Assembly (NCBI RefSeq): GCF_000003605.2
Contig: NW_003130355.1
Span: 143,931-196,940, forward strand
Source of the DNA: Saccoglossus kowalevskii
Lineage: Eukaryota; Hemichordata; Enteropneusta; Harrimaniidae
Direction: 5' to 3'
DNA: 53,010 nucleotides
Both the position numbers and the translations under genes were made by a program. The notes under the pieces are model-generated. The model was not told the origin of the DNA. It made no database searches and saw nothing but the letters and a program-made list of their open reading frames with translations. Below, in pieces: positions 29,401 to 42,068 of this stretch; the stretch's first letter is position 1, and each line of letters opens with the position of its first letter.

Positions 29401-30448
29401 CCGAAAAGGGTTAGACACAGCCTTCTTCACATGTGGTACCCAACACAAGCTATCGCAATTAAGCCAGTGCTCGTAGTCTTCTTTCTATAATATCTCTTTT
29501 TTATTAATAATGATTTTCAGATGATATATGAAACTCTAAATTGACTGCGAAGCAACATGAAAATTGATATGGTTTTCAAATTAAGCCGTCTGCATGAAAG
29601 GTCACAACTACATTTGAACTGGGAGCAATATGTTGTTATTGCAATCACACAACATACGACAAACACGATACGTTACTATAGATATATGCAATCTCTGTTG
29701 GATTTTTATCTATATTTCAACAATAAAGACGACAAGTCCCTCATCAAATCATCGAATGTACAGACAATGTGTTTCAACGCAAAGTTTTTATTTTTTATAT
29801 TTGTAATTATGTGTTCTACTGGATTGCTATGTACATGCATTCTGGGATTTGATAAATTACGTAATATGGTAAAATAAGCTAGTAACAGTAATGTTGGTAG
29901 TAACTATTGATGTGCCTATAAACGAAAGAGACCACATTCACTACATTATCATCTGCCTTAAACTCTTTAGACTAGAGCATAAAACTTTGTGACTTTTGTG
30001 CAGTTAATAATCACTAGATGATTATGTACGATTGATTAGACAGAGGTTATGACATTTCTCGCGGCACGCGTTCTTTAAAAAGGCTGATTTTACATGTAAA
30101 CTTGAAGTAAATCGTCTATAAAAATGTTTTATCTCACATATACAGAGAGTTTTGAGATTTTATGAATAATTGACAGGATATAAACTGGCATGGTGATTGT
30201 TTAATCGGAAATGTTGACCTCAATTAGGCATGAAGGAAATCACTTAGACTGGGGCAGCGATCTGTACAATGTATCTCCATGGATGAGTGTACCAGCTGCC
30301 AACTTCCACTTGTCAAAAACGAATAATATTTTTTACATAAGTGAACTAAATACTCGATATATATGTAAATTATTTCGATTAGAATGTATTTATGTAAAAT
30401 TGTGATTCATTATATATGACATAACCATTTTTATGTAAATTTGAGTTG
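26466..30448. other. Non-coding; possible large first intron, right part
   Basis: I find no supported exon. Several 60-105-codon frames occur (for example around 28041-28461 and 29557-29877), but none has a recognisable domain, and the residue make-up follows AT content. Confidence 0.5.
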
Positions 30449-30457
30449 TATAAAAAG
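30449..30457 (+). promoter_or_regulatory. Alternative TATA box upstream of the peptide gene
   Basis: TATAAAAAG at 30449-30457 lies 65-73 bases before the ATG at 30522 and could set a start site near 30480, giving an unspliced 40-base leader. Against this, the start codon is preceded by a pyrimidine tract and TTTTTTCAG, a textbook 3' splice site, and without splicing the -3 base is C, a poor start context. I rank this below the spliced model. Confidence 0.3.
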
Positions 30458-30521
30458 AAGTACCAATGTATTTAGGTAGATTTATCTACATTTAACTTTT
30501 TTTCTATTTTTATTTTTTCAG

Positions 30522-30848
30522 ATGAACTCAAAGGTGCATTTACTTTCGTTAACAGTGTTGCTGCTGGTCGTTCTTGTGGATTTCAGTCAATGCAACTTGT
30601 ATGGGGTAGATGACGAAACGAATGACGACAGATACGTTTACTATCAAAGGTCAGCACGGCAGACACAAATGAAAGGAGGGTGTTACGTAATTGAAGAAGA
30701 GTGCGGGAAATGTTGTCAAAAATGCTACACCTGTTGTCTTTTCAAGTGCCTTCGCCATCGACTTAAAAAGAGGAGTGACGACTCGGACAATCTTGTCCCC
30801 ATCGATGACGAGTCTTCCGAGCGTAAAAGATGGGATGCCACAGCTTGA
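30522..30848 (+). CDS. Secreted cysteine-rich peptide precursor, 108 residues
   Basis: The frame opens with a classic signal peptide: residues 1-24 with a leucine/valine core (7-19) and a likely cut after S-Q-C24. Residues 25-42 form an acidic propeptide rich in D and E. R-S-A-R (43-46) could be a processing site, leaving Gln47 able to cyclise. The core 47-81 has eight cysteines at 54, 61, 64, 65, 68, 71, 72 and 76 (pattern C-x6-C-x2-CC-x2-C-x2-CC-x3-C), enough for four disulfides. K-K-R (82-84) is followed by an acidic tail and a second R-K-R (101-103). This is the layout of neuropeptide, antimicrobial or venom-type precursors, and I do not recognise the family. All coding sequence is in one exon whose first base is the A of ATG, directly after a strong acceptor (AG at 30520-30521). 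A poly(A) signal follows at 30958. The signal peptide and cysteine core are seen in the sequence; the processing scheme is inferred. Confidence 0.8.
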   Translation: MNSKVHLLSLTVLLLVVLVDFSQCNLYGVDDETNDDRYVYYQRSARQTQMKGGCYVIEEECGKCCQKCYTCCLFKCLRHRLKKRSDDSDNLVPIDDESSERKRWDATA

Positions 30849-30957
30849 AGAATTTCGCGTGATAACATTTCAGTAAAAGAAACTCTTTCAGAAAAACATA
30901 TCACATAAAGTTTATTTGTTCTTTTGTTTGTTGTTTTATTTTACGAAAGGGGTCATA

Positions 30958-30963
30958 AATAAA
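30958..30963 (+). terminator. Poly(A) signal AATAAA of the peptide gene
   Basis: AATAAA lies 110 bases after the stop codon at 30846-30848 and is followed by T/G-containing sequence. It is the first canonical signal downstream and gives a short 3' untranslated region. Confidence 0.65.
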
Positions 30964-33900
30964 CATCACTGTTTTACGTACTAGAACATTTTCTTTCTTC
31001 GAGGCAATGGCTGGACCATTAATGTTCTTTCAGCCGACTCATATAATCCTTCTGGCAATTGCGTTTGTGTGTAATTGTAGGGCAAACATGCGAAATTATT
31101 TAAGTAAATGTATCAAGATTACTAGACCCAGATCCCAAAGCTACTTCATAGATTACATTTCTTTTTGACATGGGTTCTATATATTAATTGTTTTCCTACA
31201 GAATTTGAGTTGTATACAAGGTGATTTCTAAGTGCTCAAGCTGTAAAACGTTATTCTCGCCGTGGTTCAAAAATAAGTATACATCAGAACACCTGACAAA
31301 CCACAGAGAAATTTCTAAACAATCTGGCAATTCAAATTATGCCTCTCCAGATCTACTGACATTAGTTTTCGGATTCGTGTCTTTTAATATCTATGTATAG
31401 GGCCCGTAATGGCCGTGATTAGTGACGCTATATTAGCATTAGATCGGTATACGAGTCTAAGATATTAACATAATACAATGCACTTTTCCATTTTAAGTAC
31501 ATGGATAGAGGGAAAAAAGGCTTCTGGCGATGAACAAACTTTCAGACATACACTTCATTTTTATTTTGTTTTTACATCTTCGAAAACGATAAATAGATAT
31601 ATGATATATATTTGGTTTTACCAAATGGTTTTATAAGTATGTGGACCCAAACGAGTGTCTGCTTTCTTTCGTTTTTATATTCATTCTTATATTCGTTGTA
31701 ATTATAGTTATTTTCATTATTATATTACATAATGTGTTCACATATAATTTGTCTACGGACGTGAGTCGGTGGGCAGGGCAGGGATGTAATTATATTGAAA
31801 TAACGACATCACTAATATACAATTTAAGATCATTTCGCAAATCGCATTGGGCAATTATATATATATATATATAAGGGTCTCTGCTATCACAAATTTCGTT
31901 GGCCGGAAATCTGGTTGTATATTTGTCGATTATGAGACTTAATTAAAACAACTGTAGAGAATGTGAAGCATTCGTCAAAAAAAGTTGTATTTGCTATAGA
32001 CTATTTGGCCGCACACTCCGGTATTTATTGAGCCTTCATGATATATATTAGTTGTGTGTATTTTCAAGTGTTTTAAAATAATAAAATAGTGTTATTTATC
32101 TGATTATGTGATTGCGCCAAATTTCGGAAAACCCTCTCTTAATTGTATAATTATATTTTCATTTTTAAAATAAGCAACGTTCTACATCCAGTGGCGTATA
32201 TAGCCGTTTCACATCCAAGCCGATAGTTAACATGAATGTTGTTGGCTATTGTGTAAATTCAGAGAATAATCTCTTTGGAAACCATGTAACCAACGTCTAC
32301 ATAGTGAATAATATTCTTAATCCCAGGTGATTTATGTTAAACTAGTTCTCTGAAACTCACATTATGTCGACATTATAACTTTATTTTTTCATAAAAAATG
32401 TCACTGTACACGTATTCGTATTTTGTATGTAATATTGAATATTCATGATGTACCACATTGGCCAATCAGGCTCATTCAGATTATATGTTATAATATCACT
32501 TGCAAATAAAGCACTGGCACATTTATGAGCAATCTGTTGTCATTGCTATACCATCATCTCTTATGAGTACAAAATCATAATTGTGGAGTGCGAGAAATCT
32601 GAAACATTTTACCCTGGTAGCACGCATAACTCCCGCATTAATGAAGTATTGTTGGTAAAATTAAACACTCACCGACTAACCAATTACCAAGATCCAGCTA
32701 ACCAACCAACCTATCATAATAATACTTGCGATGCTTTGCTGTAATAGATGGGATACATATTGAGACATCATGTTGCCGTTTATCCGGTGTGTGAAGACAT
32801 TAATTGATCTTATAATCGTTGGTAAACTGCATAGAATTCAGAAAGCGTGTGTGGTGGAACCATAGGCATAGTAGAATATGAAAGTAAGAAATTATTGGGT
32901 ATAGTACAGTACAACTAAGGACATACTACAAAGACGCTATGGACGGATGTCAGTTTACACGGTAGCTTTGAAGAAAAAAATCTAAATGGACGAGAAGCAT
33001 GCGATCGAAACAATTAAAAACAGCCAGAAATTCACCTTCAAAATACTAAAATTATAATATCAACGCAACATTTATAGCTAAAAAAAGGACGTTGCCATAC
33101 GCTATACGTCACTCTTTTCTTAGTCGGTCCCACAATATGTTAAATGACCAGTGTCATTGTCTATTTCCAGTTTGCCCATCCCACTGTCACCACTTGGCAC
33201 CATATGGCAATTAGCGTATGAAGAGGGGGCAACGATAGTGAAAACACTTTTTCAAATATCCACATTTTTAATATCTCAGGAAAATTGTGGAAGAGGTAAC
33301 CAGAGTCTAAGATTTTGCCCAGTGTTTCACAAACTGGCAGTCGTTTTGATAATATAACATTATGAAAAAGGAAAACTGGAATTCTTGGTTTAATGAAAAT
33401 AAATATAAGTTATAATATTGTACCCCCCCCCTTCCCAAGCTGGCAATTACAGTGGAAGTGTCACATGCCACAAGTCATGCCCAGATTCATTCGGATTGAG
33501 ATGGGTGTTGGTTGACAGCAACACTGGACGATGTCTCCCGTTCAAGAGAAGAAGATACTTGCATTACGTCGTGATAGATCTGGAAAGCCCCACAACAGTT
33601 CCATTTACCTGATTGCATCCGCTTTATACGCGATGCAATTTACAATCCCACTCGGCTTCATAGTATGCATGATTGTCTTACACGGGATCATAGGCTCACG
33701 TGACAAATCCATTAGTTGTACAGGAAGTGAATAGGCAGCTACGGAATACGTGTAGTATTACCTGTACGGGATATGTTAGTTACGTATGGTACACTGAAAT
33801 GTCAATCCTAATAGTTCTTACACGACGAATCAATGTCAATGCAACCAACACAATTGGGCAGAGGGAAATCCATTTAATGCTGCGACTACGACAAGGGAGC

Positions 33901-33980
33901 GATCAAGTTCAAACCCACAATACTATTAGTATTACCAATATCTTGCATTAACAAGTATCACGCCGTTGTAAGTCATTAAC
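30964..33980. other. Non-coding stretch, no gene seen
   Basis: No exon or repeat family is recognised. A TA dinucleotide run occurs near 31858-31872. The 65-codon frames around 33151-33734 have no identifiable domain. Confidence 0.5.
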
Positions 33981-34046
33981 TAGCCTGACAAAGGTCCGAA
34001 GGTGTTCGGTCGGTGAGGGCGCCACTCAAGCGTACATGTCAGGCTA
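33981..34046. other. Compact nested inverted repeats (three-way fold)
   Basis: A perfect 10-bp outer stem, TAGCCTGACA (33981-33990) with TGTCAGGCTA (34037-34046), encloses two smaller hairpins: CCGAA-GGTG-TTCGG (33996-34009) and a weaker TGAG...CTCA around GGCGCC (about 34013-34027). The interior is distinctly GC-rich compared with its flanks. As RNA this would form a closed three-way junction of 66 nt. No known RNA family comes to mind. It could also be a relic of a small transposon end. Confidence 0.5.
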
Positions 34047-37000
34047 TTCATTGACATGCAATATCTGGTTTATATGTCAATTTGCTCCATATCTAATCAG
34101 AGAAGGGTCATGGGTATATTACTGGGTACATTTAAAAAAACAGACGAGAGATAGGTGACAGGGCTGCCGACCAAGTGGTCTCTTGTTAAATACATATACA
34201 TTGCTTCTTTCTGTTGTATGCTGGTTTGTATACAACAGACCTTTAACACCGAGTTTAGATAGACTATATCTATTAAAAGATGGTCACTGTGTTAACATGC
34301 ACAAACAACTTTCAACTGACAGCAGAGCTTATTAGATATTGACATATAATATATTAATTGTAACCAATGTCAGATCCATACAGAGTGCAGATATGAATGT
34401 ACAGAATAATTGGAACGATGTCCACTATGCAGGTAAACAACAAGTTAGATTAGCGTGGCAAAATTCAATTACCTCGATTTATCGGAAAATAATTAATTTT
34501 AAATAATTAAAAGGCCGACTAATTACAGTCTTAGGGAAAGCATAAGACAAGTTCATTGCTCACAAAAATGATAGGTTACCACGTGCACTCCACATAGTAA
34601 CTGACAAACAAGTAACAGGGAAAGAGAGAGCATAATGCACCATGGGAAGAAGCAATCCAACATTGCATATTCGACTTTTGTACTCGAATTGGAATCGAGT
34701 TAAAATTTACAATCATCAATTTTGTTTTTACCTTAGATAATAACGCAAAAACTATAATATCTTTTTCATTGCTGAAATCAAAAACTGTATATAATACTAT
34801 TACTATATGGATTAGAAAATGTGCGGCCTTTGAAGGGAATTAAACATTCCTTAATTTGTACCAACGTAATTCAACCATTGAAATAGTGTGTTAAGGTGTT
34901 CCTAGTGTCAGGAATTGATTGAAAGTCAGACATTTACACGTTTCAAGTGATGAATTGATATAGGCATGTTAATAATATACAACACTAAAACATACTGCCT
35001 TGCCCTATGTTGGAATACATTGGAACATTTTATTTGACTAATCTTAATGAAACTTAGTCTAATGTTTCAATAATGGGTGTAAATAGATTTATGTGTATTT
35101 TTTTAATTAGTTGATATTGCCAAGTATTTGGGCAATCCGTCTCTATACTTCACATGCCACGCTATTCAAGTAATATAAATTCTTTGAATATTACAATTTA
35201 CATGTTCTCCAGTTATCGGATAACCATCAGTAGAACAGTGAAAATGTGTATATTGATTTTTTCGTCAAATAGTTTGCAAACGTATATAAAAAGTGTTCCT
35301 TTGTGAAGTAATTGAAGGACGGTGGTCATTACGCCGCGTCGTTTTATAAACAGCGTGCATTCACTTCGTTTGAGCAAGTTGTTGCAAAGAACAGTCACAC
35401 AATCAATTGTACAAACAGTACGCATACATTTCAGCAAACTGTTGTTATGATGTGCAATAAGCAAGCTCGAAACATAATTCTAATTAACATCAATTAATTA
35501 AATTGCACAAATTGATTTCTACATATGTATGTGGTTAGTTTCAACAATCTGTCGGGAATAAGTTCATTGGTGGGAATTGTCTAATTTATATATACAGACA
35601 GATTAAACAACTAGAAAACAAGAATTAGCATAAAACTAAAAAAAGGTTCGAATTATTTGTAAACACACACAACCAATCACATTACCAGAATTGTTAAATA
35701 CATAAGACATCATAATTCCTGATGTAGACCATTTTGTTCTGTGGATGTGTACAATATAATTAACACAACGTGAGATTTCTTTCTCTTGTAATCTTAGTCG
35801 CATTCTGTTTTATATTTTTATTGAGGATCTGCTTAATTGTTTCTCTGTCACAAGAGTTGACTCTTTCACACTGAACGGGTCATCTGTTTACGCTATGTTG
35901 TTGACATAGTTATATCTTGATAATTGATTGCATTATACATTAAAATGACATTCGTGAATGGGTATGGAATACCATGACCATGAGTACGTGGCTTTATATG
36001 TAAGTATGTAAGTCAGCTATTTGGGGATGTTAGTTTTGTGTTGTGATGTGTGCGTCTGCTGGTCGTGTGTTCGTGATTATCAACTTTGGTCACTCCTGGT
36101 TTTCAATGTGTTTTTATCTCAGACAACTAACACAAATTATATCGAATGTCGGAGATTAATTTAAAACAATAATAGTATGACCATGTCCTGCAATCGCACC
36201 CTGAAAGCATTCTGAAGAACCGTGAAACAATCGTTGAATTCTTGAGATAGAATTCCACGTGTCCGTTCACGGGCAAGTATAAATAAGCTTTGAAAACTGA
36301 GAATGATGTGTGCCTACTAAAAATAAAACTGGTTCTCCCGATATGTTCGTCAATACACTAATTACACCTATTAGAGTTTACGGCAACTAGACAATCAAAA
36401 CAGCAATCATTTTGTCGTTTTCTCTTTCATGGACAATCAAAACACGTCGAAATAGAGTTTATGGTGAACTGGGGAAATACCTTCGTGGACTGTTTTATTG
36501 AAAAACAATCTGTCAAGTATTACAACCGTTTCGCACTTGATTGTCTGTTAAAATTTCACTTTCAAAAACGCTGTTAAAAGTGTTCCGATGCATGTGGATT
36601 GGGTAACGATAAACAACATCTTCGTATCACGCGTGTACTACATTTCATTTATACTATACTGAAACTTATCCTAGTGAAATTAAGAACCCGGAACCACTGT
36701 CTAAATATTGTAACTGTCCGGAACACATGCCAAATAATAGGACAGTTGATAATTTCTACTGCATTGAACCAAATGGGCGACGAGAAATGTTTCGTCATGA
36801 ACTACCCTCAATAGAGCCATTTTAACATTCTTGAATATTAAAACAAGTGTGTATTTGAATGACCTTGAGTCTCCCTTGAGTAAAGGTATAACGTCAGTCT
36901 GGGAGTGTTTTAAAAAACAAAAAAATGTTTTTTCCTTTTAATTTATGTTCCTAGCTGTTTTGTATTTAAATCGTCCAAGAAATAATTTGTGTCGAATGAA

Positions 37001-40000
37001 TCAATCATAACATCACTGATGTGACATGTTGAAGGAGCTCTTTGATCAATGTGACATTTGTCTTGGCATGTCAAGCTACGATGTTTGATAGTAGCATCTA
37101 CGCATAACACAGTACGTAACCGAATCAGGTTTTTTTACTATAAAATATACACACAATTGTGGGTAAAATTGGAAATTAGCGCGTTTTTTGTGATTGTGAT
37201 AAACAACTAATAATGGTATAAGATTTGTTAATCAAGTTACCATGAACTACATCTGTAAAGTACTTATTCTTACAATGATCCTATCAAGATCAAGTGCAAA
37301 TCTGGGGGTTACGACTTTGCTTTTTCCCCCGTAGCGTTAAAAAATTACAACAATAATTTTTCAGTGAGAAATCCTTCACAAAATGTTTCTACGGTAACTG
37401 AGTCCAGGTCTTATACAATATCAACAATATTTGCCGATAACGTATCTGGAAATTATCTGGAAAGGATGATAACTTCTACCAAAACTTCTATTCCCATGAC
37501 AACCGGATCAAGAAATCTTTCAACTTATAATGCCGATAAAAAGAGATGAAATGAGTAAAGAAATTCTTAAGGATGAACGCGACTAAAATACTTTTAGGAC
37601 AGACATTTTCTAAAATTGATTGAATCTTAGTTTCGGTATTATTAACTTTAATTGTATGCATTTTGTCCTTTTCCCAATTTATCCAAAGGTACAGCCGGAG
37701 TAGGATTTAACACTGCGAAGAAATTACAAAGACAGATTTGTATTTGTTCTTTGTATTTCATTCAAGAGAACATTTCGCTAAGCTTTGCCTTTCATATATC
37801 AGTCTCGTGCGACGTATTCAACGTGTGTAAGTACATTGCTTACACGACAAGCTCATTTCAATAATATACACCACATCCATAACAGCATTGAGAAATCGAA
37901 CACAAGTCTAAACGAAATGTTGACGTCATTTTATGGATTTTTAATAGTCGTAATGGCTACCAATTGCTGCCCACTTCCGGTGCACTTATATATTAATACA
38001 GTGATATCGACATGCAAACATGTACCGATGAACACATGATAATACTGCTACTTTCAGATCATCGTGTGGAAATGTCCTCAAATATGTTATTGATGTACAT
38101 AGTCACTGCAGTTTGCGTCACCGAAATGTAAAATGGGAAATTACTTGATAAATTGATTTTCTACTACGATCAGCGTTCACGTTTATTTTGAAAGCGTGGC
38201 ATGTCTTTAAAAACAATTTCTTCTTCAGGGAGATAATTTTAATCAATTGCAATGCCCGTTTCTTGGCAGACTACGTTCCTTCGAGAGTCCCTGACGTACG
38301 AACAACGATGTGCCACAGGCTCGGAAACAATTATCACGTCTGGGGAACCTACGACGGTCTTCTTAATGTTCGGAGCACGTTGTTGTTGGCATCAGTTTCC
38401 TTAATTGACATGCTGTAGTTCATTTCAACCATAAGTACATTTCAAATGTCAGTGTTCATGTTATAATAATGGTTGTTCCCACGCGACAGCCAGAAGGTGT
38501 CAAGTTTGTTTGAAGTCCGTAACAGTGCATTGTGTGTTGCGTCAAATGAAAATGGTCAGCACCCTTCTTGTTAATATTTTTTATACGTTTTAACACATTT
38601 CAAATAAGGTCATGGGCGTGTTTTCAATTAACACGCTACAATTACTTAATTCAAAACTTAATTCATATAGCACAACACACACAGGCCAGAATTTTAAGGA
38701 GCGGTGGTCGTCGCAACACGATTCCACGCACTGCACTGGCAGAGATACAGAAAATGATGGCAGTTTCATTGATGATATTTTTATGACAATCATAATTATA
38801 CACATTAAAATCTTACGCTCCAGTAATGAAAATGAACAATTGTTCAGCAATCGGCATTCTGGGATACATGCATTTTCATATGATTCTCATATAGTTTTTG
38901 TCGCAAAATATTAAAAAAAGCCCTTGACAGAGGGCGCTCGTACACACACGTCATCGGCGCTGCTCATTGTCCTACCCAAAAGTTGTAGATCAATTATTAT
39001 AAATATGTTAGGAGAGGTTGTTCTTGAGAAAAGAAGACATGAGTTTTTGGAAGACAATTTTTGGAATATCACTACAATCAGAATTATTATAACATGCTTA
39101 GAGGAATATGCCCTCACGGACCAATCGATTAAATTCTGGAAGAGACCTGGTTTCCGACTGCCAAGGAAACTGGAATTTCATTAGCATTCTTTATCAACAC
39201 CAGATTATAGTAGTACTAAGCGAGCCAACATCTAGAATGTAATAGTTTATTAAATTACTTTACCGAGCACACTGGTATGATCTTTCCATGGATTCTGTGC
39301 TGACTTTGTACATTACAAATATAATATGTGAGCAGACACTTTTTAACATTGCTTAATAGTGCTGTCATGTGAAATGAACAAGATTTTAACGAGAATATCA
39401 GTGGCGGATCTAAAGAAGGGTTCTGGAGTTCAGGAATCATTCTTTGTAAAACAAATAAATAATTAGGTGTCTAATTACTTGCTAAACAAATGTTTAGCGG
39501 AATGAAGTGCATGTTTGTAATGAATTGACCACAAACATGTAACGAAGATTTCCTTACAAAGATAATTACTCTTCTGTAAATATGTGTATGACATTATAAT
39601 GCACCGTTTCGGTTGAGACAAGTTTTTTAAAGTTTAGGACACATAGCTGCCTTTACGTATGGTCGTTATGTATGTTTTCATATCAACGGCAAACAATTCA
39701 CTGGACCATTAAATATTCTATTGCGTTAGGTCATGCAAAAATGCAGAATATAATTGGAATTGATACACAAATAACATTCTATTTAAACACTTAGACAAAA
39801 TGTTTCATTATTTTTTTACTGGATTTGAATTACAAATGGAAACAAAAGAAAGCCTGTATTAATAATGTTATCAATGTTGTTGTATTTCTTTTGCATATTG
39901 AGCGAGTTCATCTTCATATACAGCGAAGAAATTATTGCTACAGTCACGGATACTCGCAAATAGATGACATGGGATTGTTCAATCATTATTTTTACGAGAA

Positions 40001-40613
40001 AAGAAAAACAAACGTCTAAGTCAAAACGAAATTCTTTCAATCTTTATGAAATTTTCATTTGAACAATACTTCAGTTTCTTGCCTAGACACTTATTACATA
40101 TGTTGAGGAAAGCTGCAATTTAGTCAATGGGATGAGGAAGTTACAAAAAATCATGTTTTGTATGTGGGGGTAAAGATGAAATACGAATAACGAGTATTTT
40201 AGGGTGCGTTTATAAATTGTTTTTTTTTTTTATATTGTTAAAACATTTTTATCAAAGTATAATTCAAATAAACAAATAGCTGTATTCGTTCGATAAAATA
40301 CGTTGATTTGCCTATATGTACGTGTAATTATAAACGTATGTTTTCAGTATTTTATTGACAGAATATTGCAATATCTGAAGTTGCAGACAGGTTATGATTT
40401 TTACAATAAATCATACCATAAGTTTTTGTCAAAATGCAATATGAAACAAAATTATTAAAATTAGTTTATAAAAATCAAAGTTGCATCAGATTAAAGAGTA
40501 TTTCTCTCGAATTTTAATTACGCCATCAGTAGGTCAATCATAACATGCTGGTGTTCGTTGTACGACACTATGATGTTGGGGAGTTCCGAGGTCGAAAACA
40601 GTGTCAATTCATT
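34047..40613. other. Non-coding stretch between the two convergent genes
   Basis: I find no supported gene. Frames of 60-100 codons (for example 36599-36814, 38612-38914 and 38924-39184) have no domain and overlap frames on the other strand. A TTGACAGAGGGCGCTC segment at about 38924-38939 matches the core of the CTCF motif. Confidence 0.5.
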
Positions 40614-40630
40614 AGCGCCCGCTAGTGGCA
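40614..40630 (-). promoter_or_regulatory. CTCF-like binding site
   Basis: The minus strand reads TGCCACTAGCGGGCGCT, which matches the CTCF core CCACYAG-R-K-GGC-R-S at all but one position (C in place of R). Similar YAGRKGGCRS cores appear at about 38928-38937 and 41284-41293. CTCF is conserved across bilaterians and often marks domain borders. A short motif can arise by chance, so occupancy is not shown. Confidence 0.35.
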
Positions 40631-41220
40631 GATAGCATCCTGTATACTAAACGCGTTATTTTAAGTCACGATCCCGGTCACGATGAAGGCTGGCCAATCA
40701 TCATAACTGACGTACGGGAAACGCAAGTCATTCGATTTGGTGGAAAGGTCGGGGAAGGGGTAAAGGTAATTCAGTTTAAAATTGCAATAAATGACGCAAA
40801 ACACTGGCTACAAACGGACATGAACTATCCCGGTGTACATGAAAGTGCTATAATGCGAACTTAGTATGGATTTTCACACTTATTAAACGTAGGTTTGGGG
40901 GGAGAGGTCAGAGTCAGTACCAATTAGGAATGCCTCAGTTTCCGTGGGTCAGTTGTAATTATAAAATAGGAATAGCAAACCCAACACTATGTTATTTTTT
41001 AAATTATTGACCCCAAATACGTTTCTAGAGTTTACCTATTTTTCTGAGCACACCAAACTGTAGATACCGCTTGTGTAGCAGGCTAGTCCATGGCCAAAAT
41101 AAGTCATATTTTAATTATCCAGTATACTATGTATGCAACAGTTGGAGTTACTTGATTATATGCTTCTAATGCAACAAATACAGCTTCCTGGATTTTGTAA
41201 TCATTTTTGAATGATAAAAT
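40631..41220. other. Non-coding; one 80-codon open frame of unknown meaning
   Basis: A frame at 40625-40864 has a less AT-biased composition than its neighbours (a D-P-G-H-D-E-G-W-P stretch near its start), but I recognise no domain and see no splice or poly(A) context, so I do not call it a gene. Confidence 0.3.
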
Positions 41221-41313
41221 AGAGAGCGCTAATCAATTTGTATTACAATTGTACCAAGAAGCTATCAGTAAAATTGTGCCATAACATAGAGGGCGCTATT
41301 CAATTTGTATTTG
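41221..41313 (+). repeat. Short direct repeat, two copies
   Basis: AGAGAGCGCTAATCAATTTG (41221-41240) recurs as AGAGGGCGCTATTCAATTTG (41287-41306), 66 bases apart and followed by TATT in both. The intervening sequences do not repeat clearly. The second copy carries a CTCF-like core. Confidence 0.6.
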
Positions 41314-41496
41314 GGAATGATCACCTTCCAGAGATGTACATTTGTGCTAAGTTTAAACCAGTATTTACAGTAATGTTAATCCAATATATTGCACAGAATC
41401 ACTACTATTAGCCATTCCTACACTTTTTATTTTCATAAAACTCTTGAATTATGTGAATATAACATTCTCAAAAACATCTATGGTTTTTGCTCTATT

Positions 41497-41925
41497 AGGG
41501 ACGACGTCAAAAGATCGATGTCTGATAAAAAACTTAATTCCTTTAGTTTTTTTCCAAACCCCCCTACTCCCCACTGAAACTTAATTGATAAATATTGGTC
41601 ATGGTGTCAGACTACATTCACCATTAAATACAAATGGATAATCGGACAGTACTATTGCATAGCAGTTGGTTGTCGGGTGGGTGTAAACAGATTTCACAAA
41701 TGCACCTCATTTGACCCACAGATTTACACTCGAACCAAACCATTTTTCTGTTTTTTTCCCCTTTTCGGTTATTTCTGTCCATGATTGGATAGAAAAAAAA
41801 CGAACTACAAATACTCCAAGATTCGTTCTTGTCGGATGGAAACTTTTTGAGGTCAAAACCCCCCACCCCCAAACTAAAGGAAATAAGTTTTTTATCCGAC
41901 ATCAATCTTTTGACGTCGTCCCTTA
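41497..41925. mobile_element. Fold-back element with ~55-bp inverted arms
   Basis: The left arm (about 41497-41550) and right arm (about 41873-41925) are reverse complements over some 50 bases with few mismatches: AGGGACGACGTCAAAAGAT on the left pairs with ATCTTTTGACGTCGTCCCT (one mismatch near its start) on the right, and the match continues through GATAAAAAACTT and CTTTAGTTT. Both arms then run into C-rich tracts on the plus strand. A third partial copy of the arm (GTCGGATGGAAACTTTTTGA, 41831-41850) lies just inside the right arm. This is a fold-back or MITE-like element of about 430 bp. No transposase is present. Confidence 0.75.
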
Positions 41926-42068
41926 GTTGTGTAAAATCTGTATTAGAAGCCGCAGTTTCTACTAAAATGATACAAAGCAACAGAGGGGATGCGGTTTTTA
42001 TTAGAACATCTACACAAATGAGAAATTATGATTATTTTGTTCTCAATTGTTGCCAAAAAAATGGGTGT

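Noticed and set aside
29557-29877. 106-codon frame with a hydrophobic C-terminal stretch
   Set aside because: Composition follows AT content, no domain is recognised and no clear exon context is present; a chance membrane-like stretch is likely in T-rich DNA.
33151-33734. Cluster of 64-68-codon frames with a few Cys residues
   Set aside because: They overlap one another in different frames, with no signal peptide, domain or splice context.
40625-40864. 80-codon frame with less AT-biased composition
   Set aside because: No domain, splice sites or poly(A) signal. Kept only as a note in the region entry.
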